A stretch of DNA of 64,000 bases from Hydractinia symbiolongicarpus (taxonomy: Eukaryota; Cnidaria; Hydrozoa; Anthoathecata; Hydractiniidae). Shown here piece by piece: positions 38,162 to 52,700 of this stretch. Where the stretch lies: positions 3,782,001 through 3,846,000 of the forward strand of contig NC_079886.1 of assembly GCF_029227915.1 (NCBI RefSeq), given 5' to 3'. The translations under genes and the position numbers were made by a program. Below the pieces are notes generated by a model. It saw only the letters and a list, made by a program, of their open reading frames with translations. It did no database searches and had not been told where the DNA came from. The stretch's first letter is position 1, and each line of letters starts with the position of its first letter.

Positions 38162-41144
38162 TAGCGATATTTTTCTGATATTACAGGGTAGCATCGCTTT
38201 TAACAGTGAAACGATTGACTGTGGGACTTAATTGAACTGATTTTGGACTGTGACCTTACAAATGTGATGAATGAGACAATTGGACTCCATGAAATAACAT
38301 TCTTCTTAAATTGGCATGATTGAGGGAACTCAGCGATTACACTGGGCGCTGTGGTAGCGCTTCATTTAAAAATGTAGATATGTAAGTCATTTTTTACTGT
38401 GGGACCAATCCTAGCCGTTATCGCACGCTGAAGAAATTGAGACAGTTTCAAAAATTACATTTCATTGACTTTCTAACGGTATCAGTCCGTTTCAGTTACA
38501 ACGGTTGCGTCACATATTCGTACCAACATGTATTTAGCGATATTTTTCTGATATTACAGGGTTGCATCGCTTTTAACAGTGAAACGATTGACTGTAGGAC
38601 TTACTTGAACTGATTTTGGACTTTAACTTTATAAATGTGATAATTGAAATAATTGGACTCCATGCAATAACATTCTTCTTAAATTGGCATGATTGACGGA
38701 ACTCAGCGATTACACTGGCGCTGTGGTAGCGCTTCATTTAAAAATGTAGATATGTAAGTAATTTTTTACTGTGGGACCAATCCCAGCCGTTATCGCACGC
38801 TGAAGAAATTGAGAGAGTTTCAAAAACTACATTTCATTGACTTTCTAACGGTGTCAGCCCGTTTGAGTTATAACAGTTGGGTCACATTTTTGTACCAACA
38901 TGTATTTAGCGATATTTTTCTGATATTACTAGGTTGTATCGCTTTTAACAGTGAAACGATTGACAATGGGACTTAATTGAACTGATTTTGGACTTTAAAT
39001 TTATAAGTGTGGTAATTGAGACAATTGGACTCCATGAAATAACATTCTTCTTAAATTGGCATGATTGCCGGAACTCAGCGATTAAACTGGGCGCTGTGGT
39101 AGCGCTTCATTTAAAAATGTAGATAAATAACTCATTTTTTATTGTAGGACCAATCCTAGCCGTTATCGCACCCTGAAGAAATTGAGACAGTTTCAAAAAC
39201 TACATTTCATTGACTTTCTAACGGTTTCAGCCCGTTTGAGTTACAACAGTTGGGTCACATTTTCGTACCAACATGTATTTAGCGATATTTTTCTGATATT
39301 ACTAGTTTGTATCGCTTTTAACAGTGAAACGATTGACTGTGGGACTTAATTGAACTGATTTTGAACTATAACTTTAAAAGTGTTATAATTGAGACAATTG
39401 GACTCCATGAAATAACATTCTTCTTAAATTGGCATGATTGACGGAACTCAGCGATTAAACTGGGCGCTGTGGTAGCGCTTCATTTAAAAATGTAGATAAA
39501 TAACTCATTTTTTACTGTAGGATCAATCCTAGCCGTTATCGCACGCTGAAGAAATTGAGACAGTTTCAAAAACTACATTTCATTGACTTTCTAACGGTAT
39601 CAGTCCGTTTCAGTTACAACGGTTGCGTCACATATTCGTACCAACATGTATTTAGCGATATTTTTCTGATATTACAGGGTTGCATCGCTTTTAACAGTGA
39701 AACGATTGACTGTGGGACTTAATTGAACTGATTTTGGACTGTGACCTTACAAATGTGATGAATGAGACAATTGGACTCCATGAAATAACATTCTTCTTAA
39801 ATTGGCATGATTGACGGAACTCAGCGATTACACTGGGCGCTGTGGTAGCGCTTCATTTAAAAATGTAGATATGTAAGTCATTTTTTACTGTGGGACCAAT
39901 CCTAGCCGTTATCGCACGCTGAAGAAATTGAGACAGTTTCAAAAATTACATTTCATTGACTTTCTAACGGTATCAGTCCGTTTCAGTTACAACGGTTGCG
40001 TCACATATTCGTACCAACATGTATTTAGCGATATTTTTCTGATATTACAGGGTTGCATCGCTTTTAACAGTGAAACGATTGACTGTAGGACTTACTTGAA
40101 CTGATTTTGGACTTTAACTTTATAAATGTGATAATTGAAATAATTGGACTCCATGCAATAACATTCTTCTTAAATTGGCATGATTGACGGAACTCAGCGA
40201 TTACACTGGCGCTGTGGTAGCGCTTCATTTAAAAATGTAGATATGTAAGTCATTTTTTACTGTGGGACCAATCCCAGCCGTTATCGCACGCTGAAGAAAT
40301 TGAGAGAGTTTCAAAAACTACATTTCATTGACTTTCTAACGGTGTCAGCCCGTTTGAGTTATAACAGTTGGGTCACATTTTTGTACCAACATGTATTTAG
40401 CGATATTTTTCTGATATTACTAGGTTGTATCGCTTTTAACAGTGAAACGATTGACAATGGGACTTAATTGAACTGATTTTGGACTTTAAATTTATAAGTG
40501 TGGTAATTGAGACAATTGGACTCCATGAAATAACATTCTTCTTAAATTGGCATGATTGCCGGAACTCAGCGATTAAACTGGGCGCTGTGGTAGCGCTTCA
40601 TTTAAAAATGTAGATAAATAACTCATTTTTTATTGTAGGACCAATCCTAGCCGTTATCGCACCCTGAAGAAATTGAGACAGTTTCAAAAACTACATTTCA
40701 TTGACTTTCTACCGGTTTCAGCCCGTTTGAGTTACAACAGTTGGGTCACATTTTCGTACCAACATGTATTTAGCGATATTTTTCTGATATTACTAGTTTG
40801 TATCGCTTTTAACAGTGAAACGATTGACTGTGGGACTTAATTGAACTGATTTTGAACTATAACTTTAAAAGTGTTATAATTGAGACAATTGGACTCCATG
40901 AAATAACATTCTTCTTAAATTGGCATGATTGCCGGAACTCAGCGATTAAACTGGGCGCTGTGGTAGCGCTTCATTTAAAAATGTAGATAAATAACTCATT
41001 TTTTACTGTAGGATCAATCCTAGCCGTTATCGCACGCTGAAGAAATTGAGACAGTTTCAAAAACTACATTTCATTGACTTTCTAACGGTATCAGCCCGTT
41101 TCAGTTACAACAGTTGCGTCAAATATTCGTACCAACATGGTATT
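38162..41144. repeat. Tandem duplication of a 4-monomer unit, 1,491 bp
   Basis: Copy one is 38162-39652 and copy two 39653-41144, diverging at about 41090. Monomers at 38162, 38535, 38907 and 39280 pair with 39653, 40026, 40398 and 40771. Shared private variants include CACTGGCGCTG (one G lost), GACAATGGGAC, GCACCCTGAAG, CTAGTTTGTATC, TGAACTATAAC and GGATCAATCC. The same monomer types occur in looser order from 34806 on, so this is the most recently regularised part of that domain. Confidence 0.9.
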
Positions 41145-43756
41145 TAGCGATATTTTTCTGATATTACTAGGTTGCACAGCTTTTAACAGTGAAAGGATTG
41201 ACTGTAGGACTTACTTGAACTGATTTTGGACTTTAACTTTATAAATGTGATAATTGAAACAATTGGACTCCATGAAATAACATTCATCTTAAATTGGCAT
41301 GATTGACGGAACACAGCGATTACACTAGGCGCTGTGGTAGCGCTTCATTTAAAAATGTAGATATGTAAGTCATTTTTTACTGTGGGACCAATCCCAGCCG
41401 TTATCGCACGCTGAAGAAATTGAGAGAGTTTCAAAAACTACATTTCATTGACTTTCTAACGGTGTCAGCCCGTTTGAGTTGTAACAGTTGGGTCACATTT
41501 TTGTACCAACATGTATTTAGCGATATTTTTCTGATATTACTAGGTTGCATCGCTTTTAACAGTGAAACGATTGACTGTGGGACTTAATTGAACTGATTTT
41601 GGACTGTGACCTTACAAATGTGATGAATGAGACAATTGGACTCCATGAAATAACATTCTTCTTAAATTGGCATGATTGACGGAACTCAGCGATTACACTG
41701 GGCGCTGTGGTAGCGCTTCATTTAAAAATGTAGATAAATAACTCATTTTTTATTGTAGGACCAATCCTAGCCGTTATCGCACGCTGAAGAAATTGAGACA
41801 GTTTCAAAAACTACATTTCTTTGACTTTCTAACGGTATCAGTCCGTTTCAGTTACAACAATTGCGTCAAATATTCGTACCAACATGGAATTTAGCGATAT
41901 TTTTCTGATATTACTAGGTTGCATCGCTTTTAACAGTGAAACGATTGACTGTGGGACTTACTTGAACTGATTTTGGACTTTAACTTTATAAATGTGATAA
42001 TTGAAACAATTGGACTCCATGAAATAACATTCTTCTTAAATTGGCATGATCGACGGAACTCAGCGATTACACTGGGCGCTGTGGTAGCGCTTCATTTAAA
42101 AATGTAGATATGTAAGTCATTTTTTACTGTGGGACCAATCCTAGCCGTTATCGCACGCTGAAGAAATTGAGACAGTTACAAAAACTACATTTCATTGACT
42201 TTCTAACGGTGTCAGCCCGTTTGAGTTATAACAGTTGGGTCACATTTTTGTACCAACATGTATTTAGCGATATTTTTCTGATATTACTAGGTTGCATCGC
42301 TTTTAACAGTGAAACGATTGACTGTGGGACTTAGATGAACTGATTTTGGACTGCGACCTTACAAATGTGATGAATGAGACAATTGGACTCCATGAAATAA
42401 CATTCTTCTTAAATTGGCATGATTGCCGGAACTCAGCGGTTAAACTGGGCGCTGTGGTATCGCTTCATTTAAAAATGTAGATATATAAGTCATTTTTTAC
42501 TGTGGGACCAATCCTAGTCGCTATCGCACGCCGAAGAAGTTGTGACATTTTCGAAAGCTACATTTCATTGACTTTCTAACGGGTCAGTCCGTTTCACTTA
42601 GAACGCTTGGGTCACATTTTCGTACCAACATGTATTTAGCGATATTTTTCTGATATTACTAGGTTGCATCGCTTTTAACACTGAAACAATTGACTGTGGG
42701 ACTTAATTGAACTCATTTTGGACTGTAATCTAACAAATGTGATGAATGAGACAATTGGACTCCATGAAATAACATTCTCCTTAAATTGGCATGATTGCCG
42801 GAACTCAGCGATTAAACTGGGCGCTGTGGTAGCGCTTCATTTAAAAATGTAGATAAATAACTCATTTTTTACTGTAGGACCAATCCTAGCCGTTATCGCA
42901 CGCTGAAGAAATTGAGAAAGTTTCAAAAACTACATTTCTTTGACTTTCTAACGGTATCAGTCCGTTTCAGTTACAACAGTTGCGTCAAATATTCGTACCA
43001 ACATGGTATTTAGCGATATTTTTCTGATATTACTAGGTTGCATCGCTTTTAACAGTGAAACGATTGACTGTAGGACTTACTTGAACTGATTTTGGACTTT
43101 AACTTTATAAATGTGATAATTGAAACAATTGGACTCCATGAAATAACATTCTTCTTAAATTGGCATGATTGACGGAACTCAACGATTACACTGGGCGCTG
43201 TGGTAGCGCTTCATTTAAAAATGTAGATATGTAAGTCATTTTTTACTGTGGGACCAATCCTAGCCGTTATCGCACGCTGAAGAAATTGAGACAGTTTCAA
43301 AAACTACATTTCATTGACTATCTAACGGTGTCAGCCCGTTTGAGTGATAACAGTTGGGTCACTTTTTTGTACCAACATGTATTTAGCGATATTTTTCTGA
43401 TATTACTAGGTTGCATCGCTTTTAAAATCGAAACAATTGACTGTGGGACTTAATTAAACTCATTTTGGACTGTAATCTAACAAATGTGATGAATGAGACA
43501 ATTGGACCCCATAAAATAACATTCTCCTTAAACTGGCATGATTGCTGGTACTCAGCAATTACACTGGGCGCTGTGGTACCGCTTCATATAAAAGTGTAGA
43601 CATGTTAGTCATTTTTTACTGTGGGACCAATCCTAGCCGTTATCGCACGCTGAAGAAATTGAGACAGTTTCAAAAACTACATTTCATTGACTTTCTAACG
43701 GTATCAGTCCGTTTCTGTTACAACAGTTGGGTCACATTTTCGTACCAACATGTATT
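41145..43756. repeat. Mixed monomers; most of this block recurs at 49.6-50.9 kb
   Basis: Seven monomers lie between the ACAGGG domain and the 5-monomer HOR. The part from about 42120 to 43400 matches about 49576-50856 at an offset of 7,456 bp (twenty monomers). The shared variants are GACAGTTACAAAAAC, AGTCGCTATCGC, GTTGTGACATTTTCGAAAGC, TTTCACTTAGAACGC and GAGAAAGTTTC. The monomer at 43384 reads TTTTAAAATCGAAACAATTG, the first of a type that recurs at 45248, 45620 and 51212. Confidence 0.75.
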
Positions 43757-46700
43757 TAGCAATATTTTTCTGATATTACTAGGTTGTATCGCTTTTAACA
43801 GTGAAACGATTGACTGTGGGACTTAATTGAACTGATTTTGGACTTTAACTTTATAAGTGTGATAATTGAGACAATTGTACTCCATGAAATAACATTCTTC
43901 TTAAATTGGCATAATTACCGGAACTCATCGATTAAACTGGGCGCTGTGGTAGCGCTTCATTTAAAAATGTAGATAAATAACTCATTTTTTACTGTAGGAC
44001 CAATCCTAGCCGTTATCGCACGCTGAAGAAATTGAGACAGTTTCAACAACTACATTTTCTGACTTTCTAACGGTATCAGTCCGTTTCAGTTACAACAGTT
44101 GCGTCAAATATTTGTACCAACATGGTATTCAGCGATATTTTTCTGATATTACTAGATTGCATCGCTTTTAACAGTGAAACGATTGACTGTAGGACTTACT
44201 TGAACTGATTTTGGACTTTAACTTTATAAATGTGATAATTGAAACAATTGGACTCCATGAAATAACATTCTTCTTAAATTGGCATGATTGACGGAACTCA
44301 GCGATTACACTGGGCGCTGTGGTAGCGCTTCATTTAAAAATGTAGATATGTAAGTCATTTTTTACTGTGGGACCAATCCTAGCCGTTATCGCACGCTGAA
44401 GAAATTGAGACAGTTTCAAAAACTACTTTTCATTGACTTTCTAACGGTGTCAGCCCGTTTGAGTGATAACAGTTGGGTCACATTTTTGTGCCAACATGTA
44501 TTTAGCGATATTTTTCTGATATTACTAGGTTGCATCGCTTTTAACAGTGAAACAAATGACTGTGGGACTTAATTGAACTGATTTTGGACTGCGACCTTAC
44601 AAATGTGATGAATGAGACAATTGAACTCCATGAAATAACATTGTTTTTAAATTGGCATGATTGCCGCAACTCAGCGGTTAAACAGGGCGCTGTGGTAGCG
44701 CTTCAATTAAAAATGTACATATGTAAGTCATTTTTTACTGTGGGACCAATCCTAGCCGTTATCGCACGCTGAAGAAATTGAGACAGTTTCAAAAACTACT
44801 TTTCATTGACTTTCTAACGGTGTCAGCCCGTTTGAGCGATAACAGTTGGGTCACATTTTTGTGCCAACATGTATTTAGCGATATTTTTCTGATATTACTA
44901 GGTTGCATCGCTTTTAACAGTGAAACGAATGACTGTGGGACTTAATTGAACTGATTTTGGACTGCGACCTTACAAATGTGATGAATGAGACAATTGAACT
45001 CCATGAAATAACATTGTTTTTAAATTGGCATGATTGCCGCAACTCAGCGGTTAAACTAGGCGCTGTGGTATCGCTTCATTTAAAAATGTAGATATATAAG
45101 TCATTTTTTACTGTGGGACCAATCCTAGCCGCTATCGCACGCCGAAGAAGTTGAGGCATTTTCGAAAACTACATTTCATTGACTTTCTAACGGGTCAGTC
45201 CGTTTCAGTTAGAACGCTTGGGTCACATTTTCGTACCAACATGTATTTAGCGATATTTTTCTGATATTACTAGGTTGCATCGCTTTTAAAATCGAAACAA
45301 TTGACTGTGGGACTTAATTAAACTCATTTTGGACTGTAATCTAACAAATGTGATGAATGAGACAATTGTACTCCATGAAATAACATTCTTCTTAAATTGG
45401 CATGATTGCCGGAACTCAGCGGTTAAACTGGGCGCTGTGGTATCGCTTCATTTAAAAATGCAGATATAAAAATCATTTTTTACTGTGGGACCAATCATAG
45501 CCGCTATCGCACGCCGAAGAAGTTGGGACATTTTCGAAAACTACATTTCATTGACTTTCTAACGGGTCAGTCCGTTTCAGTTAGAAGGCTTGGGTCACAT
45601 TTTCGTACCAACATGTATTTAGCGATATGTTTCTGATATTACTAGGTTGCATCGCTTTTAAAATCGAAACAATTGACTGTGGGACTTAATTAAACTCATT
45701 TTGGACTGTAATCTAACAAATGTGATGAATGAGACAATTGGACCCCATAAAATAACATTCTCCTTAAACTGGCATGATTGCTGGTACTCAGCGATTACAC
45801 TGGGCGCTGTGGTACCGCTTCATTTAAAAGTGTAGACATGTTAGTCTTTTTTTACTGTGGGACCAATCCTAGCCGTTATCGCACGCTGAAGAAATTGAGA
45901 CAGTTTCAAAAACTACATTTCATTGACTTTCTAACGGTATCAGTCCGTTTCTGTTACAACAGTTGGGTCACATTTTCGTACCAACATGGTATTTAGCAAT
46001 ATTTTTCTGATATTACTAGGTTGTATCGCTTTTAACAGTGAAACGATTGACTGTGGGACTTAATTGAACTGATTTTGGACTTTAACTTTATAAGTGTGAT
46101 AATTGAGACAATTGTACTCCATGAAATAACATTCTTCTTAAATTGGCATGATTACCGGAACTCATCGATTAAACTGGGCGCTGTGGTAGCGCTTCATTTA
46201 AAAATGTAGATAAATAACTCATTTTTTACTGTAGGACCAATCCTAGCCGTTATCGCACGCTGAAGAAATTGAGACAGTTTCAACAACTACATTTTCTGAC
46301 TTTCTAACGGTATCAGTCCGTTTCAGTTACAACAGTTGCGTCAAATATTTGTACCAACATGGTATTCAGCGATATTTTTCTGATATTACTAGTTTGCATC
46401 GCTTTTAACAGTGAAACGATTGACTGTAGGACTTACTTGAACTGATTTTGGACTTTAACTTTATAAATGTGATAATTGAAACAATTGGACTCCATGAAAT
46501 AACATTCTTCTTAAATTGGCATGATTGACGGAACTCAGCGATTACACTGGGCGCTGTGGTAGCGCTTCAATTAAAAATGTAGATATGTAAGTCATTTTTT
46601 ACTGTGGGACCAATCCTAGCCGTTATCGCACGCTGAAGAAATTGAGACAGTTTCAAAAACTACTTTTCATTGACTTTCTAACGGTGTCAGCCCGTTTGAG

Positions 46701-49700
46701 TGATAACAGTTGGGTCACATTTTTGTGCCAACATGTATTTCGCGATATTTTTCTGATATTACTAGGTTGCATCGCTTTTAACAGTGAAACAAATGACTGT
46801 GGGACTTAATTGAACTGATTTTGGACTGCGACCTTACAAATGTGATGAATGAGACAATTGAACTCCATGAAATAACATTGTTTTTAAATTGGCATGATTG
46901 CCGCAACTCAGCGGTTAAACAGGGCGCTGTGGTAGCGCTTCAATTAAAAATGTAGATATGTAAGTCATTTTTTACTGTGGGACCAATCCTAGCCGTTATC
47001 GCACGCTGAAGAAATTGAGACAGTTTCAAAAACTACTTTTCATTGACTTTCTAACGGTGTCAGCCCGTTTGAGTGATAACAGTTGGGTCACATTTTTGTG
47101 CCAACATGTATTTAGCGATATTTTTCTGATATTACTAGGTTGCATCGCTTTTAACAGTGAAACGAATGACTGTGGGACTTAATTGAACTGATTTTGGACT
47201 GCGACCTTACAAATGTGATGAATGAGACAATTGAACTCCATGAAATAACATTGTTTTTAAATTGGCATGATTCCGCAACTCAGCGGTTAAACAGGGCGCT
47301 GTGGTATCGCTTCATTTAAAAATGTAGATATATAAGTCATTTTTTACTGTGGGACCAATCCTAGCCGCTATCGCACGCCGAAGAAGTTGAGGCATTTTTG
47401 AAAACTACATTTCATTGACTTTCTAACGGGTCAGTCCGTTTCAGTTAGAACGATTGGGTCCCATTTTCGTACCAACATGTATTTAGCGATATTTTTTCAA
47501 TATTACTAGGTTGCATCGCTTTTAACACTGAAACAATTGACTGTGGGACTTAATTGAACTCATTTTGGACTGTAATCTAACAAATGTGATGAATGAGACA
47601 ATTGGACCCCATGAAATAACATTCTCCTTAAACTGGCATGATTGCTGGTACTCAGCGATTACACTGGGCGCTGTGGTACCGCTTCATTTAAAAGTGTAGA
47701 CATGTTAGTCTTTTTTTACTGTGGGACCAATCCTAGCCGTTATCGCACGCTGAAGAAATTGAGACAGTTTCAAAAACTACATTTCATTGACTTTCTAACG
47801 GTATCAGTCCGTTTCTGTTACAACAGTTGGGTCACATTTTCGTACCAACATGTATTTAGCAATATTTTTCTGATATTACTAGGTTGTATCGCTTTTAACA
47901 GTGAAACGATTGACTGTGGGACTTAATTGAACTGATTTTGGACTTTAACTTTATAAGTGTGATAATTGAGACAATTGTACTCCATGAAATAACATTCTTC
48001 TTAAATTGGCATGATTACCGGAACTCATCGATTAAACTGGGCGCTGTGGTAGCGCTTCATTTAAAAATGTAGATAAATAACTCATTTTTTACTGTAGGAC
48101 CAATCCTAGCCGTTATCGCACGCTGAAGAAATTGAGACAGTTTCAACAACTACATTTTCTGACTTTCTAACGGTATTAGTCCGTTTCAGTTACAACAGTT
48201 GCGTCAAATATTTGTACCAACATGGTATTCAGCGATATTTTTCTGATATTACTAGGTTGCATCGCTTTTAACAGTGAAAAGATTGACTGTAGGACTTACT
48301 TGAACTGATTTTGGACTTTAACTTTATAAATGTGATAATTGAAACAATTGGACTCCATGAAATAACATTCTTCTTAAATTGGCATGATTGACGGAACTCA
48401 GCGATTACACTGGGCGCTGTGGTAGCGCTTCAATTAAAAATGTAGATATGTAAGTCATTTTTTACTGTGGGACCAATCCTAGCCGTTATCGCACGCTGAA
48501 GAAATTGAGACAGTTTCAAAAACTACTTTTCATTGACTTTCTAACGGTGTCAGCCCGTTTGAGTGATAACAGTTGAGTCACATTTTTGTGCCAACATGTA
48601 TTTAGCAATATTTTTCTGATATTACTAGGTTGCATCGCTTTTAACAGTGAAACAAATGACTGTGGGACTTAATTGAACTGATTTTGGACTGCGACCTTAC
48701 AAATGTGATGAATGAGACAATTGAACTCCATGAAATAACATTGTTTTTAAAGTGGCATGATTGCCGCAACTCAGCGGTTAAACAGGGCGCTGTGGTAGCG
48801 CTTCAATTAAAAATGTAGATATGTAAGTCATTTTTTACTGTGGGACCAATCCTAGCCGTTATCGCACGCTGAAGAAATTGAGACAGTTTCAAAAACTACT
48901 TTTCATTGACTTTCTAACGGTGTCAGCCCGTTTGAGTGATAACAGTTGGGTCACATTTTTGTGCCAACATGTATTTAGCGATATTTTTCTGATATTACTA
49001 GGTTACATCGCTTTTAACAGTGAAACGAATGACTGTGGGACTTAATTGAACTGATTTTGGACTGCGACCTTACAAATGTGATGAATGAGACAATTGAACT
49101 CCATGAAATAACATTGTTTTTAAATTGGCATGATTGCCGCAACTCAGCGGTTAAACAGGGCGCTGTGGTATCGCTTCATTTAAAAATGTAGATATATAAG
49201 TCATTTTTTACTGTGGGACCAATCCTAGCCGCTATCGCACGCCGAAGAAGTTGAGGCATTTTTGAAAACTACATTTCATTGACTTTCTAACGGGTCAGTC
49301 TGTTTCAGTTAGAACGATTGGGTCCCATTTTCGTACCAACATGTATTTAGCGATATTTTTTCGATATTACTAGGTTGCATCGCTTTTAACACTGAAACAA
49401 TTGACTGTGGGACTTAATTGAACTCATTTTGGACTGTAATCTAACAAATGTGATGAATGAGACAATTGGACCCCATGAAATAACATTCTCCTTAAATTGG
49501 CATGATTGCCGGTACTCAGCGATTACACTGGGCGCTGTGGTAGCGCTTCATTTAAAAGTGTAGATATGTTAGTCAGTTTTTACTGTGGGACCAATCCTAG
49601 CCGTTATCGCACGCTGAAGAAATTGAGACAGTTACAAAAACTACATTTCATTGACTTTCTAACGGTGTCAGCCCGTTTGAGTTATAACAGTTGGGTCACA

Positions 49701-52700
49701 TTTTTGTACCAACATGTATTTAGCGATATTTTTCTGATATTACTAGGTTGCATCGCTTTTAACAGTGAAACGATTGACTGTGGGACTTAATTGAACTGAT
49801 TTTGGACTGCGACCTTACAAATGTGATGAATGAGACAATTGGACTCCATGAAATAACATTCTTCTTAAATTAGCATGATTGCCGGAACTCAGCGGTTAAA
49901 CTGGGCGCTGTGGTATCGCTTCATTTAAAAATGTAGATATATAAGTCATTTTTTACTGTGGGACCAATCCTAGTCGCTATCGCACGCCGAAGAAGTTGTG
50001 ACATTTTCGAAAGCTACATTTCATTGACTTTCTAACGGGTCAGTCCGTTTCACTTAGAACGCTTGGGTCACATTTTCGTACCAACATGTATTTAGCGATA
50101 TTTTTCTGATATTACTAGGTTGCATCGCTTTTAACACTGAAACAATTGACTGTGGGACTTAATTGAACTCATTTTGGACTGTAATCTAACAAATGTGATG
50201 AATGAGACAATTGGACTCCAAGAAGTAACATTCTCCTTAAATTGGCATGATTGCCGGAACTCAGCGATTAAACTGGGCGCTGTGGTGGCGCTTCATTTAA
50301 AAATGTAGATAAATAACTCATTTTTTACTGTAGGACCAATCCTAGCCGTTATCGCACGCTGAAGAAATTGAGAAAGTTTCAAAAACTACATTTCTTTGAC
50401 TTTCTAACGGTATCAGTCCGTTTCAGTTACAACAGTTGCGTCAAATATTCGTACCAACATGGTATTTAGCGATATTTTTCTGATATTACTAGGTTGCATC
50501 GCTTTTAACAGTGAAACGATTGACTGTAGGACTTACTTGAACTGATTTTGGACTTTAACTTTATAAATGTGATAATTGAAACAATCGGACTCCATGAAAT
50601 AACATTCTTCTTAAATTGGCATGATTGACGGAACTCAGCGATTACACTGGGCGCTGTGGTAGCGCTTCATTTAAAAATGTAGATATGTAAGTCATTTTTT
50701 ACTGTGGGACCAATTCTAGCCGTTATCGCACGCTGAAGAAATTGAGACAGTTTCAAAAACTACATTTCATTGACTTTCTAACGGTGTCAGCCCGTTTGAG
50801 TGATAACAGTTGGGTCACATTTTTGTACCAACATGTATTTAGCGATATTTTTCTGATATTACTAGGTTGCATCGCTTTTAACAGTGAAACGAATGATTTT
50901 GGGACTTAATTGAACTGATTTTGGACTGCGACCTTACAAATGTGATGAATGAGACAATTGGACTCCATGAAATAACATTCTTCTTAAATTGGCATGATTG
51001 CCGGAACTCAGCGGTTAAACTGGGCGCTGTGGTATCGCTTCATTTAAAAATGCAGATATAAAAATCATTTTTTACTGTGGGACCAATCATAGCCGCTATC
51101 GCACGCCGAAGAAGTTGGGACATTTTCAAAAACTACATTTCATTGACTTTCTAACGGGTCAGTCCGTTTCAGTTAGAACGCTTGGGTCACATTTTCGTAC
51201 CAACATGTATTTAGCGATATTTTTCTGATATTACTAGGTTGCATCGCTTTTAAAATCGAAACAATTGACTGTGGGACTTAATTAAACTCATTTTGGACTG
51301 TAATCTAACAAATGTGATGAATGAGACAATTGGACCCCATAAAATAACATTCTCCTTAAACTGGCATGATTGCTGGTACTCAGCGATTACACTGGGCGCT
51401 GTGGTACCGCTTCATTTAAAAGTGTAGACATGTTAGTCATTTTTTACTGTGGGACCAATCCTAGCCGTTATCGCACGCTGAAGAAATTGAGACAGTTTCA
51501 AAAACTACATTTCATTGACTTTCTAACGGTATCAGTCCGTTTCTGTTACAACAGTTGGGTCACATTTTCGTACCAACATGTATTTAGCAATATTTTTCTG
51601 ATATTACTAGGTTGTATCGCTTTTAATAGTGAAACGATTGACTGTGGGACTTAATTGAACTGATTTTGGACTTTACCTTTATAAGTGTGATAATTGAGAC
51701 AATTGTACTCCATGAAATAACATTCTTCTTAAATTGGCATGATTACCGGAACTCATCGATTAAACTGGGCGCTGTGGTAGCGCTTCATTTAAAAATGTAG
51801 ATAAATAACTCATTTTTTACTGTAGGACCAATCCTAGCCGTTATCGCACGCTGAAGAAATTGAGACAGTTTCAACAACTACATTTTCTGACTTTCTAACG
51901 GTATCAGTCCGTTTCAGTTACAACAGTTGCGTCAAATATTTGTACCAACATGGTATTCAGCGATATTTTTCTGATATTACTAGGTTGCATCGCTTTTAAC
52001 AGTGAAACGATTGACTGTAGGACTTACTTGAACTGATTTTGGACTTTAACTTCATAAATGTGATAATTGAAACAATTGGACTCCATGAAATAACATTCTT
52101 CTTAAATTGGCATGATTGACGGAACTCAGCGATTAGACTGGGCGCTGTGGTAGCGCTTCAATTAAAAATGTAGATATGTAAGTCATTTTTTACTGTGGGA
52201 CCAATCCTAGCCGTTATCGCACGCTGAAGAAATTGAGACAGTTTCAAAAACTACTTTTCATTGACTTTCTAACGGTGTCAGCCCGTTTGAGTGATAACAG
52301 TTGGGTCACATTTTTGTGCCAACATGTATTTAGCGATATTTTTCTGATATTACTAGGTTGCATCGCTTTTAACAGTGAAACAAATGACTGTGGGACTTAA
52401 TTGAACTGATTTTGGACTGCGACCTTACAAATGTGATGAATGAGACAATTGAACTCCATGAAATAACATTGTTTTTAAATTGGCATGATTGCCGCAACTC
52501 AGCGGTTAAACAGGGCGCTGTGGTAGCGCTTCAATTAAAAATGTAGATATGTAAGTCATTTTTTACTGTGGGACCAATCCTAGCCGTTATCGCACGCTGA
52601 AGAAATTGAGACAGTTTCAAAAACTACTTTTCATTGACTTTCTAACGGTGTCAGCCCGTTTGAGTGATAACAGTTGGGTCACATTTTTGTGCCAACATGT

